Made by a program: the position numbers and the translations under genes. Below, one piece after another: positions 19,776-30,547 of a DNA stretch of 48,683 nucleotides (position 1 is the first letter of the stretch; every line of letters begins with the position of its first letter). The notes beneath the pieces were generated by a model. It searched no databases and was not told where the DNA came from. It was given only the letters and a program-made list of their open reading frames with translations. This DNA is from Hypsibius dujardini. Taxonomy: Eukaryota > Tardigrada > Eutardigrada > Parachela > Hypsibiidae. Location: assembly GCA_001579985.1 (NCBI GenBank), contig LRSR01004756.1, positions 1 through 48,683 of the forward strand, given 5' to 3'.

Positions 19776-22700
19776 TCAGGGCATGAATCTATGAAACCAT
19801 CCCGAAACGTCATTTCCTCACCAGAACCAAAAGGGCTTTGTTCCATTAGAAATCCATGACAGCCACTTAGACTATCGACTACTTCGTTTCCCGCCACCGT
19901 TCGCAGCGTCTGAACGTCAAATGCCACGTATCGATTAATGCTGGCGTGACAGAACTGGCCAATACTGCCGAGTAGCTCCCTCTGGTTTGGTGAAAGATTA
20001 ATCCCAAAGTTCCCACTCAAAAGTATGGCGTTACCCATGAACCCATTTCGCCCCGCTGGCGGAAACCAGTTTCCAGTTCTCACAGACTCCACATGAGTTG
20101 GGATTCGACGTAACCCGAACATATGGCAACATGATTGAACCACCTTCTCGTCGGCAGCGACTAACGGATACATAGCCGTCTCACCGTCTGGACCCAGCAG
20201 TTCCATGCGTCGCACGTCAATACTCGAGGTGTTGGTAACCCTCACAAGGCGAATTCCCCACAAAGCTGCAATTTCTGCCAACTGATTCTTTTCAGCTTGT
20301 TCGTTCAATTGACTCAACAGTTCTTGGGCTTTTGGTCTAGCCGAGGCGTTCCAACGTAAACAACTAGTCACCAGTTTGTGTAGGACCTTGTTGGACATAT
20401 TCTGTGGTACGACTGGGGAGCCCCCATCACTGATGATAGACTGAAACATGTGATCGGTCAAACTGGCCCCGTTCACCACGGTTCCGTCCCGTTTACGGCA
20501 AACTAACCAATCTTCCGCGAACATCCGCAAGATTAGACAACCCAGGCTCCAGATGTCCGTAGATCGACCAACCTTAGGACAGAATCCGGATGATATATCA
20601 AACAAAAAACGCTGTTTGATTTGATTCTGAAAGTGTTGGTCCAGTTTTTTGCATTGTTACTGACTTCTTGGGTCCGATCTCCGACCCTCTGCACAGGCGA
20701 AAATCTCATTATCAAGTTAAATTATCTGATTAGAAGTTGCAAAATAGTTTCTTTAGGGAACATCTCTTAATGACGTCAGTATTGGTTAAGGGGATGGGGT
20801 GCGAAAAATACCTGACGAACTCTGACTAAACGGAATGAGGGTAGGCCGGCGTCCTAACGTCAGTTTTGGGGAACCTGGTAGACTTAGAAATAATCAATTT
20901 TGGAAATTTTTTTCGCGTCATACATCCCTTAAAAATGCCGGTAAGCTATGTGAAGATGTGGATTTCAAATAGTTTAGTGAAATTTGACTGGAGAGCTGTT
21001 CAGTGCGTGCTTTGCTGTGCCTGCTGTTCAGCAAAAATTTTTCACAGAAACCGAGCACGCCGTATCAGCTGTTCATCAATGTATTCGTTAATTCTTGTCC
21101 GAAATTCCCAAACGAGAGCTACCGGCGCGCGAACGAGAACTGGTGGAGGACAGGCCCGATTTGGAGTGACACACATTTCACACACATTGTAATGGAAGGG
21201 GTCTATGGTTACTGACGTCAGAAACTGAAGATCTACGGGGTGTTACAAAAATTCTGACGAACTCTGACGTTAGGGGGTCGCCTAATAAAAATTACTGACG
21301 TCATTAACGAATGTTCCCTTACATTTTAGTCAGCCTGCGTCAAAGTAAAAATTGACCGCTAGAAATATCCTCACCCTGGAAGTATAAGCGCAAAACTATT
21401 CTGAATATTGTTAAAAAACTGGTAAAAAAGCAAATCGGGAAATAAAGTTAAAAAGAAATCAAATCAAACGATCATCTTTCTGACTTTGCTTGATTTGATT
21501 TTGGGAATTCAATTCAAACCAAAATCAAATCAAATGAACCTTTACAGAGGTTAAACCACTTGATGGTGCTCAGTGACTCATATTCACACCTGTACAGGGT
21601 GTCTTGTCTGATTTCCATATTTTATAAACCCAACACGTGTTCCACTCAATATGCGTTATATATTTCTTGTCTCATTTGGATGCAAAGATGGGTCGCAAAC
21701 TAGATTTGGGTTTGAGGGAGTCTATTTTGACATTGGTCAGTTTGAAATATTCATCCAGAAAAATTGTAGAAGCATGGAAGGTCAGGAATATCTTTGTTTC
21801 TCAGAGAGCAGTATCTAATCTCATCAGGAAAAATATCAATAAGGAAGCCGGAAGTGATACTGCACCGTTGTCGATGAAACCCCGTGGCTCCCCGAAACTC
21901 CGAACTCCTAATCTGGTGGCTGCCATTGAAAAGGACCTTTCAGGACCGAATACGCTGACCCGTTCTGCGTTATCCTTGAAGTACGGTGTATCGGCTACAA
22001 CTACTGCTCGCGTCATTAGTCAGGATTTGAAAGGGAAGGTGCGAAAAAAGTTTCGTGTTCATGCCCTGTCAAACAAGCTGGCTAAACAACGGCTGTACCG
22101 AGGCCTGAGGTTCCTGCGATACATCAACGGCCGGAAGTGGAAGAATGTTATCACCATTGATGAGGTCTGGGTTTATCTGACTGACGTTAATGGGATTCGG
22201 AAGATTTACTACGAGTTTCGGGAAGAACGGAGTCCGGAAAGTTGGACCAAATTCTGAAAGGAATCTCACCCCAAGGGCGTCATGTTTGAGGCCGGCGTTT
22301 GCTCCCGTGGAAAAACTGTGATCCGCTCCGTCAAACCCGAAGCGAAAATCAACAGTGAGTACTACATCCAACATGTTTTGAAGCCGCTTTTCAAGAACAA
22401 CATTCGGAAACTATTTCCGGGAGAGCTTATCAACAAGGTCGTCTTTCACCTTGACAGTGCTCTTCCGGAATCACCCAAGAATGGCTTCGAAATGGCTGTT
22501 TAAGTGGAAATTGTTTGACTGCGCTGCCATTACAGTGGCAGGTTTGAAACGGGTTATGCGAAAGGTGTGGTCGAATTTAGACCAAAGTAAAACTGATAAC
22601 GCTTTGCGATCCTGACCGAAACGTGTTAAACTTATAATGGAGAGGCAGGGGCTTCAAAATGAGCATGTTTTGAAAAATTCGAAGTGAAATTGTGCACGCG

Positions 22701-23482
22701 GGAATTAATTAAAAACTGAGCACCATCAAGTGGTTCAACCTCTGTATTTGGCGTGATTTGAGTATTTGATGTTTGAAATTTTGATTATTTGATATCATCC
22801 TTACCTCCGGAAGCTTTGTCTTGGGATCCCAAGCGGTCATTTCGGGTGACATAAAACGGTAGGTACCCTTTCGGGTCGTCAAATCGTGATGTGTTCGCTG
22901 ACCGCTCAATTGCGTGAAACTGTCCAGATCGGCCAATTTCAGCAGACCGTGACCGTCTTCATTTTTCAGCAGAATATTCTCCGGTTTCAAGTCTCCATGG
23001 AATATGGCATCTTTGTGCGAACACACTCGGTTGTGAAGGTAATCCAAGGCTTTCAGTATCTGACCAGTGTAATTTAATATTGTAGCAACCGGGAGAGAAG
23101 GAGTATTTCGTTGGATAAAGTGCTCCAGCGTTTTTCCCTCACAGAGCTCCATAATGATGCAGGAATTCAAGCGTTCAGTCGGCGATCCGGGTCTGTGTGA
23201 GTATCCCACGGCCATATATTTCACAATGTCCTCGCAATCCAGTTTCAGAAGGGTCGCCAGTTTGGCCATCCTAGTGTCATCGTAGACACAGTTCAGAAAT
23301 TTGATCGCATGTGGACTGTCTGGCCGTGGAGTGAAGTCATTCTCGGAATGAACCAGATTCGCTTTCACGACGTACCCAAAAGCTCCATAGCCCAAGACAG
23401 CTGGTGTTGGTATGCAGTGATATGGGTTGCCTTCCAGGTCGAGGATGTAGGTAAGAAACTCATGGATCGATGAACTAGTCAT
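19688..23482 (-). CDS. Atypical protein kinase with novel C-terminal domain
   Basis: Two exons: 23482-22805 and 20572-19688 (GT-AG, phase 0, intron about 2.2 kb), 520 residues. The N-lobe has the Gly loop LGYGAFGYVVKA (30-41) and the ATP-binding Lys61 (AIKFL). The catalytic loop is HGDLKPENIL (162-171): HRD reads HGD but Asp164, Lys166 and Asn169 are kept. DFG is DLD (185-187). SPEM (212-215) is followed across the junction by GRSTDIWSLGC and by RWNASARPKAQELL. This is compatible with activity, nearest in style to MAP3K/STE kinases (cytosolic Ser/Thr). After the kinase domain come about 200 residues of unrecognised sequence, with MGNAILLSG and PNQRELLGSIGQF. That domain recurs as a fragment at 39669-40022. 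The final 28-29 codons and the stop are read from an inserted MITE, so the natural C-terminus has been replaced. Unlike its neighbours it has no intron at the hinge. Confidence 0.8.
20756..21318 (+). mobile_element. PIF/Harbinger-like MITE with TTA target duplication
   Basis: Ends GGGAACAT...ATGTTCCC, flanked by TTA at 20753-20755 and 21319-21321. The inverted repeat extends through TTAATGACGTCAGTA on both sides. It sits in the intron of the 19688-23482 kinase gene and holds three TGACGTCA palindromes (20771, 21213, 21296). Confidence 0.8.
21545..22744 (+). mobile_element. Tc1/mariner transposon, inactive
   Basis: A 1200-bp element with about 30-bp inverted repeats (CAGAGGTT(A/G)AACCACTTGA...) and TA duplicated on both sides (21543-21544, 22745-22746). 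It is inserted in the kinase intron, antisense to the host gene. A second, inner TACAGGGTGTC start is visible at about 21594, as in many Tc1-type ends. Confidence 0.9.
21688..22503 (+). pseudogene. Mariner-type transposase, stop and internal deletion
   Basis: The frame opens with MGRKLDLGLRESILTLVSLK, followed by a helix-turn-helix region. It then runs through ITIDEVWVYLTDVN (first catalytic Asp), an in-frame TGA at 22255-22257, FEAGVCSRGKTVIRSVKP and FHLDSALPESPKNG (second catalytic Asp), and ends at 22503. The segment that should carry the third acidic residue is gone. A C-terminal piece (AGLKRVMRKVWSNLDQSK) reappears downstream at about 22540. One nonsense change plus one deletion make it inactive. 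Confidence 0.9.
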
Positions 23483-23908
23483 TTTGGGTATTTAAATTGA
23501 AATCCGTAGAAGCAGTATGGGAACATGTTGTTCGTTGAACTTGTTCGTTGAACTTGTTCGCTTCTGACGGTGGCTTTTGAGGTAATTTCATAAGATCTTC
23601 GACGAAATAAAGTGTCGTACGAGCACCAGCCACGTGTTGACGTTCTGTTTGCTCAACGGTGTACTTCAACCGTACAAGCATGGTGGGTATCAAGATACCC
23701 TTATCTGCACGAAAACATGGTTAATTCACTTGAATTTTTGCCGGGATCTCTGGACATTGCAACGAATCGGACATCGCAACGAATCTCTTAAGGGCAACCC
23801 GGCGCTTTGAATCGTCAAGAAAATCTTCTCAGGTCCCCATGTGTTGCAAGTGCAAATAAGCATTCTGATGTGCAAATACCATTTACAATTATAGATCGCT
23901 AAGTTAGG

Positions 23909-24373
23909 TAACTTTTTGCCGTTTTCAAAATTTGAAAAGCTGCAGTGACGTCACCATTGGACAATTTTTCCCGTTAGCGACACTTTAAGATACTTTGAAT
24001 GACAAATCTTGTCCGATCTGCACGATCTTGAGCTTCTTGAGAAACTCTCAAAAAATGCTGAAGACAATTGTAATAGATTTTTCATCATGTTTGCGGTTGA
24101 GAAGTTGTAGAGCCAAAACCTCGGAAAACTGAGACATTTGGGATGGGATGAACTTTTTTCGAGGTCCACAGTCTATAACTTCTGAACCGCAAGCATGTTA
24201 AAAAAGCTGTTACAGTTGTCTTCAGCATTTTTTTAGAGTTTCCCAGAAGTCCAAGATCGCGCAGATCGGACAAGATTTGTCATTCAAAGTATCTTAAAGT
24301 GTCGCTAACGGGAAAAATTATCCAATGGTGACGTCACTGCAGTTTTTTCAAATTTTGAAAACGGCACCGGGTT
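23909..24373. repeat. Long palindrome (fold-back element)
   Basis: Arms 23909-24122 and 24159-24373 are inverted copies at about 85-90% identity, separated by about 36 bp. Both contain TGACGTCA (23946, 24329), TTTCCCGTTAGCGACACTTT and GACAAATCTTGTCCGATCTG. No ORF. It lies between the divergently oriented kinase genes (minus start at 23482, plus start at 25808). Confidence 0.9.
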
Positions 24374-25807
24374 ACTCTTTACCCGCTCTCAACATTTTTT
24401 TAAGGCTAATGTATTACGGGAGATGCGCCCGGATTTTCGGCACCAAGGAACACAATTTCGAATTCGGGAACCCGGATAACTTTTAACTAATCCACAGATG
24501 TACCAAATCTGCGCCACACGCTTGACAAACAAGTCCACAGGTATTATTGCTCCCTCACCGGAAACTGCTTCCAGTCCCGTCCACACTTTGTCCCGATGTC
24601 GTCGATCAATTTATCACTCATGTCCTCCGTTGTTAAGCGTGTGTGGAGCTAGTGAAATGCGCCCGCAGGATCATTTTTCTCGTGTACTCGGAGAAACTGA
24701 GTTTGCGAATGGCCGTCGAAGGGATCGGCAAGCCATTCCGCGTATCGTGCTTGCGTCTCGGTAATACGCTGCTGAGCATGATTATGTTGATGCATTTCCC
24801 ACATACTGTTAAGTCCCGACCCATCGGTGGCGCCTACGTCATCACACAGTAAAAAGCGACCGTTTGATTGGTTTCAAAAATGTGCGAACCACAAGACCGC
24901 ACGTGTCGATCGATTGATTACTGAAGCAGTTCACAGTTACGGTTTTCATCCTTCCTTTCTGCGGTCGACTCATTGATTCGTAAGAGTTGTTTTAGCCCAC
25001 CGGGTCTGATTTACTGGGCGGTCCAAAAAGTATCACGGATGGGCAGGGACTTTATAGTAATGTTTTTCGCATTACAGCTACCTGTGTAGTCGATTGTGAT
25101 TCTCGTTGTGTCTTGACGCTCTCCATGAGGTCCACACGTTATTCAGCGTCCCCTATCGGAGGTTCCTGGAAACCCAGAACCAAGGACCACTGTCACCACC
25201 GAGGTCTGAAATGCCGCCCACCGTTCGTCAGCACGAGTTCGCGGGTGTTTATTTCGGGCAGCACGCGGGAGGGTGCGCGCTTATGTTATCTCGAGCAATT
25301 ACTGGCTGGTGACAGATAACTGATCCTTAGTTAAACACGTGCACTGTGGTCGTTATTAACTATTCCACGGTTTGAAGAATTTCATACTCATCGTGACTTC
25401 AATTATATTTATTGGGATAATGCTATAGTTTGTATCGTGTTTCAGTTCCAACTACGACACGAATGATTTTGTAAACGTTCAAGCTAACTTCATTACGGGG
25501 AACTCGCCACACGTCTTTCCTTTCACTAAAAAAGTTCACACGCCGCCTTGTGTACGAATGAGGATTCCTACATTCATCTCTGAACTTCATTTACTGCAAT
25601 GGAACATTAGGTTTGCTAATTTTTGGCCATGGCCGACAACATGACAAATGCACGGGACGTCAACAGTCACACTTTCTTCCCGTTGGGCACTCTCTTCTCA
25701 ACTTCCACGTACAAATTGCCTCGACTTCGACTTTTTGAGTGAAAAACAAGTTTCTTGACTTTTTGCTCGGTGACGCATTTTGAAACGATTTACATCGCTA
25801 TTGCAGC
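24374..25807. other. Intergenic between two divergent kinase genes
   Basis: No splice series or domain that I can defend. Short minus frames at 24600-24830 look weakly coding (for example MSDKLIDDIGTKCGRDWKQF) but are interrupted. It presumably contains the promoter and 5' UTR of the plus-strand tandem kinase. Confidence 0.4.
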
Positions 25808-28800
25808 ATGTATCAGAGAGCTTTTCAATCGCCGACGAGAACCCTGACTCCGGTGGAGGGAGACCTCTCCCCCGTTATATATTACCAATTGGGACAACTG
25901 AACGAGAAATCTACCGAATCTGTCGTCAAGTGCCGCGATGAAATCTTTTCGCTCAAATATATTCACAGACCGCTTGAGCAGATCGGCGAGGTTATTGAGA
26001 TTTACTCGCAGTTACGTAAATTGGATCACTCGAATATTGTCAAGTATTTCAACTACGGATGGAGTCAGGAGCCAGCATTTCCCAAACCGGTCACATTTGC
26101 CTCAATGCAGCAGTACATGTCAGGTTTGTTTGAAACTGTGCACTCTTGTGTGTCGCAAAACTTGCGTTTGCGTCAGAAATTTAAGTAATGTTCCTTAACG
26201 ACGAGGATGATGTTCCTTAAAATTTCCCGTTAGAGTCCGAGATTATGAAAATCAGTCACTTCTTAATTGGTTCAGTCTGACATCAATAGCACTTTATGTT
26301 TAAAATACAATGGCAACAATCACTGTGAAACTGATTATTGCGAAGGAATGTTTCGGAGTATGATACCGGGTGGAATCACCGAGAAACAAAAACATCAAAA
26401 AATAAAAAAGCCAAAGTATAAAGAATTTCCTACTCTACAAAAAAATAAATTACTATTTTGAATATGAGCACCGTCTGCTGTCTGCACACGACGGACGTGT
26501 CTCTGCCAAGAATCAACGACGGCCATAATCGTCTCCTGAGGAATAGCGTCCCATTCTTTCTGCAATATCTTCTTGAGTTTCTGGAAATTTGGAATGAAAT
26601 CGTACGTAGTCAGTCGCTGCTTGAGTATGGACCACACGCTAAAGTCGAGGACGTTGAGTTTGGGTGAATTCGGAGGCATCTGGGCGTTGGGGATGAAGCT
26701 CGGGAATTATTCTCTCTGGAAATTCTGGACAGTACCCGCCGCCTGACAGGGTGCCTAATTTTGGTAAAATATGGCTTCCGATGGTTTCAGCTTTTAGGGC
26801 ATGTTCTTCTTTAGAAATGAGATGCACTCTGACATAGAGGTATGCTGGTTCAAGCAAAATCCAGATTTCAAAACAAGGGGAGTAGGCCCTTCACGAGAAC
26901 CCTCGGCGAAAATCATAGCGCTCAATGGCGTCTTCGGAACAGCCGAAATTTCTTTCTGTCTGGGATTAGGTCAAAAAACTTGCCGTAACATCGATCGTTC
27001 TGTGTGTTGTGGTACTTTTACACCGTCACATAACATTCGTCGACAAACAGGAAGTTGTCCACGTCCGATTTTTGGTACCTCTTGCGGAATCCGCGACAAC
27101 ATTTTTTCCGGGTTTTTTGCTGTCCGCTTTGAGTGAGATACCTCTTTCTCTTCTTATAGCAATTGATCTGTCTTTTGCAAGATCCTCCTCACCAAGGTGT
27201 GCACTATTCAAACTGCCTGGCGACGGATCGGACAGTCAAGCGGCGGACGATGGTGGCAGTCATTTTCGGGTCGATTTTCTTTCATGGTTGTTTTCGCTCC
27301 ATTCGCACCTTTTCCTCCTACTCTTTGGCAAATTCCAATTTTAAACGACGTAAGCTGCTTTCACTTCCCAAAACCTTGTTCAGGGCGACGATTTGAGCGA
27401 CCGAATTGCCAACCCTAAGGTGGGAAATGACAGCGGCACGCTGCCCTACCGTCAGCATGATAAAAATGTAAACAAACCCAGTCAAGTGCACTTTCTGAGA
27501 CAAGGGAAAGTTTGTTTTTCAAATGAGTGGCGACACACTTTCGCTCTTAAACTGAGAGAGGCGCTGCAGTCGTTTCATGTTTCCGTAAAAAAATAAGACT
27601 CCACGCGATACAAAAGTGGTGGAGGTGATTAGCATCACAGTTTTTTTTAGCTTGCCTGAATCGAACCTACCCTACCGTACAGTGAATAGCGCTAAATGGG
27701 CAGAAATGCGAGCCGTTCCTTGCAGATTTGGGTTTACGAGGCTGGAGGCCTTAGGATGACAGACATTTCTAACTCCAGGTGCACCCAATGGCAATACAGC
27801 TCATTGAACGGACAAATGACATCATTTCTTGCAGGTGGAAATTTCAAAACCCTGTCACGCCAGTTCATGACCGGAATTGATGTGATCACTCTTGCCTCTC
27901 AAATAGCTGATGGTCTTGCATATCTACATTCTCGTAAACCTATCATTGCCCATGGAAATCTGAGGAGTGACTGTATTTTTATCACTGACGGCGGCTCAAA
28001 AATCCTGTTGGGCGACCTCGATAACTTTATATCCGTTGATGCTATAGTTCCATCCTCTCAGCGGACGTTTTATATGCCACCTGAACAGTTGAAGAAAAAT
28101 TACAAGGGCCACATGACGTACTCAGATATTTGGAGCATGGGTTGTGTGATTCTCCACATGCTTGGAGGCGGAGAGTTTTTCATCATGGCGGAAGGTGAGC
28201 TCGTCAGGTGCATGAACGACGATCAAGGAAACGAACTGATTATACAGAAGATTTGCGCCGGAGGCAGACCACATGTCCCAACCTCGCTCCAACTTCCAGC
28301 GAACAGTCGAGATGCATTGGAAGAATGCTTCCGAATTACGCCCAGTGCAAGAATGTCAGCGGAGAATGTCTCCCGCAGACTGAAATGCCACCAGAACCAG
28401 ACAGCACCAGAACCACGTCCAGACGAAAAGGAATTCATGTCGTCAACCGGTATCACCATCAGAGTGAAACTTGAGCGATATCTGGACTCTGGGAGATTTG
28501 GTCAGGTCTTCTTGGCCAGGATAATTGCATCTGAACAATTGGAAATTCAAGATCATAATATCATATTGAAAAGCATGCAAACCAATCAGCCCGCTGACAA
28601 AACGACCATTCAGTTGTGGAATATCCTACGTCAATTGACCCATCCAAACATTGTCCGATATTACGCGTTTGGTGACAACGAAACCAACTGGTTATTTGGA
28701 CCCCTCAGAACAGTGTTCTCTATCCAGGAATATTTATCAGGTAGAAGTAACGTAAAAATTGACGATTAACGGAGCTGGCGAAGTTTGTCCAAAGATTCCT

Positions 28801-29640
28801 GTTGCAGGTGGAACGCTAGCCAAGCATTGCAAAGAGTTTCCCAGCATGAATCGTCTCCGGATGTACACAGGACAGATATTGCAAGGGTTGGCCTATTTAC
28901 ACAGCCGGAGTCCACCCATCATCCACGGTGACATCAAAGGCGACAACATTGTGCTGACCGCGGACAAGCAGATTGCCAAAATATGTGATCTGGATGATGC
29001 GATATGTATGAAAACAAATTTAACCTCCACAACCGACGTGAAGGACCTCATGGGTACGCTCAGGTACATGTCGCCGGAAATGGCACTCACAGGATGGGCA
29101 AAAAATGACGGACGAAGTAGGAATGTCGTTGGACGTTCCACTGACATCTGGAGCCTCGGATGTACGATTCTCGACATTGTTTGTGTCCAGCCCTTCGGGT
29201 TCTTTGATAAAAGCGGAAAATTATTTCAGCTTCGCGAGGCACGTCCCACTGATCTCATACAGCTCTTCTCCGGGGGTGCTAGACCGTTTATACCGCCGAA
29301 CGCAGCGCCAGACCTGTATAATTTTCTCTCTCAGTGCTTCCAGATTGACAATCGTGAACGGCCATCTGCAAGTAACTTACTCAAACACGCGTTTGTTGAC
29401 CCGGAATCTAGGATTATCGTTCGGTCGGAATCTCTGGCTGGAGAACCGTTACTAGTATACACTTCGGACATCCCATCAGTCGATCCATTTGACTGCTGGC
29501 GCACAATGAACTACAGAGAAGCCTGTCCGCTTCTGCAGTCGGTAGTGTTTTCTAAATTGTGCGTAATTTTTATCACCGTTTTCCTACTAATATACATCAT
29601 ATTCTGTCTAGTGCCATTTACTCTGAATTCCTCAATTTGA
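25808..29640 (+). CDS. Tandem pseudokinase-kinase with C-terminal membrane anchor
   Basis: Three exons: 25808-26123, 27835-28740 and 28808-29640, total 2055 nt, 684 residues. Both introns are GT-AG, phase 1, each splitting the hinge Gly (S-G|G). Domain 1 (about 25-285): no Gly loop, Lys50 in FSLKYI, DHSNIVKY. The catalytic loop is HGNLRSDCIF (145-154), so the proton-acceptor Asp is Asn, followed by DLD (166-168), PPEQL, SDIWSMGC: predicted pseudokinase. Domain 2 (about 325-620): Gly loop LDSGRFGQVFLA, Lys in IILKSM, HPNIVRYY, HGDIKGDNIV (447-456) with all catalytic residues, DLD (468-470), SPEM, GRSTDIWSLGC and RERPSASNLL: probably active, MAP3K-like. A hydrophobic helix at 658-678 (LCVIFITVFLLIYIIFCLV) ends six residues before the stop and suggests tail anchoring with both kinase domains cytosolic. 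AATAAA follows at 29648. Regulation of domain 2 by domain 1 is an inference by analogy with JAK-type pairs. Confidence 0.85.
26395..27458 (-). pseudogene. Decayed DD37D mariner-like transposase in kinase intron 1
   Basis: Pieces of one transposase in several frames: an N-terminal helix-turn-helix (MLTVGQRAAVISHLRVGNSV), FVDECYVTV with a stop then KYHNTQNDRCYGK, and a C-terminus MPPNSPKLNVLDFSVWSILK. The motifs align with the intact transposase at 30708-31739 (FLDECYI..., YFNYQNERCYGY, PPNSPDLNPFDYCVWSLL). Multiple frameshifts and stops are present. I could not find its inverted repeats. It is an older copy of a related lineage, antisense to the host kinase gene. Confidence 0.85.
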
Positions 29641-29647
29641 TAACTCT

Positions 29648-29653
29648 AATAAA
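29648..29653 (+). terminator. Polyadenylation signal AATAAA
   Basis: AATAAA 8 nt after the tandem kinase stop codon (TGATAACTCTAATAAAGG). It is very close to the stop, which is unusual but not unknown for compact genomes. Confidence 0.55.
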
Positions 29654-29706
29654 GGAACTCCGAACACGAGCTGGCGACAGTGCGATCGACGAGTAATGGA
29701 ACAGTA

Positions 29707-30417
29707 CGAGGTAAAGGCCGTTAACCAGGCCGCTTTTAGAAATCATAACTTAACCAGGCTGGTTTTTTCAACGTTGATTTCCCGGCGCTGCAGTGCTGCC
29801 GTGCCATAAAAGATGGCTTGAAAACATTCAAAAACATTCTCTGGTCCATTTTAGTTCGTTCCTAAGTCTCACGGTTCGAATTTGTGTCCAAAAAAGGGAA
29901 TAGAAGAATCTCAATGGAGAAGTGTGCAAGTAGTCCGGTAGAGGCGCAACTTCGGTTCCTTTCTGGCGCATGAAAACATTGTGCATCTGTTTCACTTCAC
30001 GTGCGTTCACTTCATCACGACGGCTCTAGAAGTGAATTTTCAGCTCCTTATTTTATATATTTTTGCATCTGTTACTGTGATAATTTAAAATTTTTTTAAC
30101 ACATTGATCATCTGGGTTGCAGCTACTTACGTTTTGAGCACGACCGTCACATTCGAATGTTTCTCCAGAGCCTTATTTTGTTCAAGTTAACTAATCAAAG
30201 TTACATACGTATATCGTTTAATTATTCGAGTTAATGGTGAAGTAACAGTGGCGAGAAGTTTTCTATCTCATAGTCAAATCAAGCATATAAACAACGGGAC
30301 CATTAGGCTATCTCCCTGGGTTGACTTCGCAAAAACGACTTATGCGCCACCTGCTGGCCTGGCGGCCTAATCAAGTTACGATTTCTAAAAGCGGTCTGGT
30401 TAACGGCCTTTACCTCG
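29707..30417 (+). mobile_element. MITE with about 45-bp inverted repeats and TA duplication
   Basis: Ends CGAGGTAAAGGCCGTTAACC and its complement, continuing through CCGCTTTTAGAAATC. Flanked by TA at 29705-29706 and 30418-30419. 711 bp, no transposase. The TA duplication points to a Tc1/mariner-mobilised element. Confidence 0.88.
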
Positions 30418-30547
30418 TACCGAAGCAACATTCGTAGAGCGAGTGCCTGTCGTTGTTGTGAACTGCGCCCAACAAGTCCTCATACCCAATCATCACAGCT
30501 ATTTGAGTTGTTAATACCTTACATACTTAATAACTATATCTACCCTA

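Noticed and set aside
24389-24824. Minus-strand frames with death-domain-like look (LIDDIGTKCGRDWKQF)
   Set aside because: Too short, interrupted by stops, and the only possible intron (about 39 bp) would be implausibly small.
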